A stretch of 64,000 nt of DNA from Azolla caroliniana (taxonomy: Eukaryota; Polypodiophyta), in the NCBI GenBank assembly GCA_043228905.1, contig JBHGNT010000011.1:18166001-18230000 (forward strand), written 5' to 3'. Both the position numbers and the translations under genes were made by a program. Position 1 is the first letter of the stretch. Every line of letters starts with the position of its first letter. The notes beneath the pieces were generated by a model, which made no database searches, was not told the origin of the DNA, and worked only from the letters and a program-made list of their open reading frames with translations. Positions 59,801 through 64,000 of the stretch are shown here, one piece after another.

Positions 59801-60503
59801 GTAACTCCTGGATTGCGTCTTTATCTGGTTCTGCTTCAGCCTCTTCCGGTTGCGGTAAGTATGGTGCTACTGCTTCGGCAATGTCAATTTCGAAGAGGGG
59901 TATGATCTTCGGGTTTTCCTGTAGGTACTGAGCTTCTTCTTCGTTCGCTAACCCTTCTAGCATGTTGACGCATTCCGCATACAACGGTGTACATTCCTTG
60001 CCAGTGCTCGTCCTTGGTTGTGTTGGTACCCGTACCTTGGCTTTTCCTCACCGGAAGGTAATTATATTTTTTCGCCAATTCTGTTTGATATGTGCCGTTT
60101 TCAACCATGGCCGCCCCAGCAATAGCGGGTATGCGCCTTGTGCCTGTAATTGTAGCACTACGGCCGAGATGTGAAATGTATGACCGCCGACGTTGACTTC
60201 TAATTTCTGTATTAATCCTGTCGGCCGCACTGAGCTTGTATCGGCCATCCACAACCAGAACGAACACGGCTCCCACTCGTGGATTCCTAGGTCATCACAC
60301 GTCCGGAGGCTTATTACATTTACCCCAGAGCCTCCGTCTATAACTGTGCCGGGGAGTTCTTTCCCTTTTACAATGGTAGTGATTACCGGACTACTGGTGT
60401 CCACCACCGTTGGTCCCTCCTCCGGATTCGAGAAGAGTATCGGTGCCGGTGATGGTTCTCCTGCCGTCATGGCCGTCTTCAGTCCTTCTGTGAATCTTGG
60501 CAC
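56891..60503 (-). pseudogene. Gypsy-3 protease, RT, RNase H and integrase (broken)
   Basis: The protease site (GTVIDGGSGVNVIS) lies near 60330-60370 with the conserved LLLGRPWL later. RT (59753-59034) shows VFAWSYEDMRGLDP, PKKNGKIRVCVDYRKLN and VFLDDFAVSS. A stop near 59001 follows, and the RT thumb reads NPEKCVFGVSSGTLLGHIVS. RNase H reads MFVDISDIAIGSVLMQL and FHVDHSALLYLV, and integrase spans 58072-56891 with CDLCQR, DFVGPFK, LISDQGGHF and YYPQANGLAESTNKTL. The integrase frame has a TAG at 57047 and then continues with LGTLAGEVLGKWVNGFRLK to a final TAA at 56891. Other stops lie near 59755, 58989, 58675 and 58316. Confidence 0.9.
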
Positions 60504-60686
60504 GAGTTGTAGGAGTCTTCCTAGTGGTAACGTAATCTAGCATTCTTGCAACGCCTGCCATGTCTCGTTCTCGGAGTGACTACCGCCGGCAAGCCCTGCG
60601 GTGTTCTCCTTTTGCCGTTGTAAGTCTATGACATTCTACTCGTTTGCTTTCTTTACCCATTCCGTTGCTTGTTTCCGGATGGTCTC

Positions 60687-62551
60687 CTATGTCTCCCATT
60701 CTTTGGCCATGCCCTTCGACCTTGTGGTCACCTGCTGCAGATCTGCCACCTCAGGGACTACCATATTTACCGCCGGTCGTTTTTCATAGCTCTTCACCGG
60801 GCATTGGTTACTATAATGGCCTTCCTGTCGGCAGTAGTAGCAGTAGGCCTTCCGGGTATTGCTAGATTCGGCATTGTCTGTTGTACCCGGGGCAGGTCCT
60901 ACGGTACGGGCGAGGTTTTGTACCGGTTGGCTGCTTGGAGCTCCTTGTTCCGGATCCCGGGGGTAGCCGCCTTTTTTAAAATGTCGTTTTTTGTTATAGC
61001 TCTTCTTATTACGGTACTCTTGACGGGGTTGCCCGTTATATCTGCCGTATTCCTCCTGTTGCTGACGATGCTCGGGGGAGTGCTCCCGGTCGTAATGTTC
61101 GTATCGTCTATTGTAATCTTGGTACCGATCATGCCGGTCATAGTTATCCCGCCGATCACCATACCAGACATCATTTTCCCGTCGATCGCCATGCCGGACA
61201 TCCTGTGTTGATCGGTCGCAATCCATTCGCCGCCAGCGTTCGTCTTCTTCATCCCGGCTGCTGCGTGGCTCAATTTGTCGGACGAGCGGTGCTTGCCGGT
61301 TCAACAGATTATACTCGCACCTATCCGTTGTATAGCTCTTGGATTGACAGATTACACATTGCGTCCTCATAGTGCATTCTAGAGCCGAGTGCCCGGCATT
61401 CAAGCAGGTTGTGCACTGTATTGCTTGCCGAAACCGAAGGTCTTCATCGAACGGTAACGCCCGTTGAAGTGCTCCCAGTGTGAGCCAGGAGCTTGTCTTT
61501 TTCATCTCTCTCACCCGGTCAATGACCTGGTCGATGGTACTTGTGCGGAAGTCAATTACCGTGCAAACCGTGCGTAGGGGTTCCCGGAGCGCGTTTAGGA
61601 ATATAGTCCGTAATTCCTCCTCCAGGGGTGCGCGAGCAAGCTGACTATGCATCCATTGAAACTGGATGACAAATTGGGGAATGCTCTCCCCTGCCTCTTG
61701 CCGGATGGTATAAAATAAGCCTACCATTATGGTCTGATCCACCTCCTTTTGAAAAAAATGCAAGAATTTAGCTTTAAATCTGCAAAAGTGTTGATGGTAG
61801 ACGGGTCCTGCGTCCGGCGCCATCTTGCTGCCGGTCCCTCCAATGTGACGCCAAATTCCGCTATCTTAGAGCGTTCTTCTTCCTCCGGGGTCAATCGCTG
61901 GGACACATGGTTGGCTTCCCATGTCTGTTCAAAGGCGTGCACATGAGCTTCCGCGTCCGGATCATCTCTATACTTGGAGTACTGGAACGGCATGTCGTCG
62001 TCCGGTATCGGTGCGCAGGCTGGTAGTGTTGGTGCTCGTTCCAGAATTTTTTCCGGCGTCGGTTGTTTTTCCTCTTCCTTTGGTGACGGAGGCCTCTCCT
62101 CTTCGACTTCCGGTGTCAGAGGTCGCTCTTCCTCTACTGGTTCCGGGGGTTCCCGCGTTAGCACTTCCGGTTCCAGTGTCGGTAAGGTATCCGATCCTTC
62201 GTCCTCCGGTCTGCCCGAGGTTTCGTTGCTGCTACGGTAGTTCGTGTGCACGCTGAATTCCCCTTTGGAGTCCGATTCATATGCTAAAAAGGCTTCTGCT
62301 TCGCCTTCTCCGTTTGCCAACGCGTGGATAAGGGATTCGGTTTCCCGGAGGCTGCTTAGGCTGTTGTCGTCGTCCGGGTGCGATGTTTGCTGTAACCAGA
62401 GGGAGTCCTCCACTACTCTCCGGATTACGTTGGAAAATGAGCGATCCGTTCTAATTTCCTGCGCCGCTTGCTGGAAAGCCTCGCGTCTCCTTTGCCTTTC
62501 GGCAAGGCGTCAAGTTTGATCTGTAACCAGGTTGTGCGTTGATCTAGACAT
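60687..62551 (-). pseudogene. Gypsy-3 gag with three zinc-knuckle motifs (broken)
   Basis: The first ATG after the primer site is 62551, with a TGA 13 codons in. An acidic Pro/Glu-rich region follows (PEPVEEERPLTPEVEEERPP). The retrotransposon-gag core spans a frame change near 61770-61820 (EGPAARWRR, then FYTIRQEAGESIPQFVIQFQ). The C-terminal part has CTTCLNAGHSALEC, CVICQSKSYTTDRC (Tyr replacing the zinc His) and CYYCRQEGHYSNQC, separated by an Arg/Asp/Tyr-rich stretch. It joins the protease region after 60687 through a stop. Confidence 0.85.
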
Positions 62552-62581
62552 CCATCTGTGCTGTCGTTCGCTGCAAAAACA

Positions 62582-62597
62582 GGAATCGTGGTCGCCA
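62582..62597 (-). promoter_or_regulatory. Primer-binding-site-like sequence of Gypsy-3
   Basis: On the minus strand TGGCGACCACGATTCC lies seven bases after the LTR end. The leading TTTTTGGCG resembles the primer sites of Tat-type elements. The tRNA is not assigned. Confidence 0.5.
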
Positions 62598-62604
62598 AAA
62601 ACTG

Positions 62605-63039
62605 TGTTAACTCTTAGGGCCGGACAATGGCCTAACACAGGGTGTCTACGGAAGACACTTCCCCAAAGGGTGTTACGGCAACCAGATTAGACTTCAACGC
62701 TTAATCCTACTTGATTAAGTTACTTATTATGATCGTCTTTCATAACACATGCGTAAGATATAACAATTAAGACAGAACGGCAATTAACACAGAGAGATAA
62801 CAACGCTTAAGCTTTCATTAATTAACCGCTCCTGATTACAGTGTATCCGGGCCTTTAAATAGGTTTCCGGTCTGTATTACAAAATGGTGCCATCCACACC
62901 TGTTCGGGATCGGTCCGGATCCGGAACGGCATACCGTTCCGGTCCGTCCGTCCACACTCATAGCTTAATTACAACCACATTCCTACTACTTAACTAACTC
63001 TCCGTTTCCCACTCTGAACTCCTTTGTCGGCCGGTAACA
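62605..63039 (-). repeat. 5' LTR of Gypsy-3 (full length, 435 bp)
   Basis: Termini are TGTTAAC...GTAACA in plus orientation (TGTTAC...GTTAACA on the minus strand). A TTTAAATAGG promoter-like sequence lies at 62853-62863, the part missing from the left LTR. Confidence 0.9.
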
Positions 63040-63183
63040 TTCTTCAGCCGATCCGGCCGATGTTGAGCTTGTCTCTCAACACTCCCCCTCAAGCTCAACT
63101 TGAGGCTCTTCGGGATCTTCACAGCACCGGTTCCTCCTGGCTTCTCGCCTCGCTCACGCTCCTCGACCTGTTCGACTCCGCGC

Positions 63184-64000
63184 TGTCGGGGTTGCTACGC
63201 CCTTGCGTGTAGAAAGGAGGAGGGACCACGGGGGTCTTGAACCGAAGAGCAAGAGAGAGAGGAGTAAGAGAGAGAGAGACCCGATTACACAGAACCGAAG
63301 ATCCGATTGCGCAGAACCGACGATTGCACAGGGACACGGCCCAACAAACAGAGATCACAAATAAACGCCGACGCAGATGGACGCAACAACGAAAGATATG
63401 TACTTATGAATGCAAGAAAATAACAGACTAAAGTATTACAACCCACGGTGGGGCACGAAATAGATACTAACGAAAACGAACAGGGCGGCGAACAGATGCC
63501 GACCCCTGTATGTCGCGACGCACAGGAAGGGAAAACAGGTCGGAGGTGCTGCAGGACGCACTCGGGGCGTTCCACGGAACAGCGCAAGCCTCCTCGAAAC
63601 CTGCACAGGTACGCGATGGAGCAGAAGACAGAGAAAGCAGGAGTGAGAGAGAAGCTCCGAAATCGGTTCGGCAGCACTTCGTCCTCTCCGCGCGAGATAT
63701 CCCACTTCTATTCTTCCTCTTTCTTTTATAGCCCGTCAAGAGGCCGTTTGGCATTAACTGCATACCAACCGAATCTACCCACCTAGGATCCTCGTATGTA
63801 CCTACTTCGCCCTTAGGTACTTCTTGGCGCGTGTGTGCGTGTAGAGCCGTTTCCCCACGCCTTGTTCCTCCGATTTCTCTTGTGGGCGGTTTTCTTCACG
63901 ACATCCGCCCCCACCTAACCGCGCATCCACCGGCATGCGCCAAATTAAGTTGGCACGGAGAAAACCGGCCCGCCTTTACTCTTCGCCTGCCGGCCCTCCC
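63184..64000 (-). mobile_element. Gypsy-4: second Gypsy-1-family element, 3' LTR and interior start, truncated by window edge
   Basis: The LTR spans 63184-63903 (TGTCGG...CGACA, 720 bp) with a TATAAAA box near 63724-63731. It is followed by TCCGCCCCCACCTAACCGCG, identical to the polypurine side of Gypsy-1 at 28138. Interior sequence continues to 64000 with the same order as 28138-28230. Its left flank (GCGC) would be half of the TSD; the other half lies outside the window. Confidence 0.9.

Larger units (their letters stand above)
52904..63039 (-). mobile_element. Gypsy-3: OTA-type (Tat/Athila-like) Ty3/Gypsy element with an extra ORF
   Basis: LTRs at 52904-53156 and 62605-63039 flank gag, pol and a further reading frame downstream of integrase, all on the minus strand. 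The TSD TTCTT lies at 52899-52903 and 63040-63044. RT motifs (GHEVYSFLDGFNGYNKI, MQVFLDDFAV) place it near Tat/Athila lineages rather than chromoviruses. It is GC-rich compared with flanking host DNA. Several in-frame stops show it is inactive. Confidence 0.92.
52554..63183 (-). mobile_element. Copia-3: 3' LTR and polypurine tract, opened by Gypsy-3
   Basis: The LTR consists of 52554-52903 plus 63045-63081 (about 387 bp). On the minus strand it starts TGTTGAGAGAC and ends CTTTCTACA next to Copia-2 gag. A TATAAAA box lies near 52728-52734. A polypurine tract CTTGAGGGGGAG (63082-63093) precedes it, so 63094-63183 is the last bit of Copia-3 interior. That interior is cut by Gypsy-4 at 63184. Confidence 0.82.

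Overview
This is nuclear DNA of a land plant. Four host genes are recognisable, all in the left 39 kb: a SOSEKI-type polarity protein (minus, 276-3324, five exons), an autoinhibited P2B Ca2+-ATPase (plus, 13153-16719, no intron), an arogenate/prephenate dehydratase-like gene that appears to lack its central lobe (minus, 18467-20985), and a small plastid J11-type J-protein (minus, 38537-39046). GT-AG introns, long AT-rich spacers and plant-type LTR retrotransposons rule out a prokaryote. The mix of OTA (Tat/Athila-like) and chromovirus-like Gypsy elements plus a GC-rich Gypsy family of unusual type would suit a seedless vascular plant or a gymnosperm, but the species is not resolved.

Layout. 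1-4.4 kb: SOSEKI with a microsatellite-rich 5' flank. 4.4-13.1 kb: AT-rich spacer. 13-21 kb: Ca2+-ATPase and the dehydratase-like gene, whose intron carries two adjacent hairpins. 21-24.8 kb: spacer. 24.8-35.9 kb: Copia-1, split by a complete GC-rich Gypsy-1 with 639-bp LTRs. 35.9-37 kb: two tandem LINE-like zinc-binding fragments. 38.5-39 kb: J11, with a minisatellite upstream. 41.6-64 kb: a stack of nested retrotransposons.

The right-hand stack can be ordered from target-site duplications (TSDs). Copia-2 (minus, same family as Copia-1) is the lowest visible layer. It was hit by a second Copia LTR family in both orientations: a solo LTR at 50199-51018 (TSD CACTT) and an LTR in its RNase H region. 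That second LTR was opened by Gypsy-2 (41861-48877, TSD CGGAG), whose own 5' LTR was opened by a solo LTR of the Gypsy-1 family (48270-48815, TSD ACGT). In the gag of Copia-2 sits the 3' LTR of Copia-3, which was opened by Gypsy-3 (52904-63039, TSD TTCTT). The remaining Copia-3 interior is cut by Gypsy-4, of the Gypsy-1 family, which runs off the right edge.

The most unusual items are the GC-rich Gypsy-1 family with apparent 4-bp TSDs, a roughly 3.2-kb sense coiled-coil reading frame downstream of the Gypsy-3 integrase, the lobe-deleted dehydratase-like gene, and a palindromic repeat array in the Gypsy-2 leader. Exon models, TSDs and repeat alignments were worked out by eye. No database search was possible.
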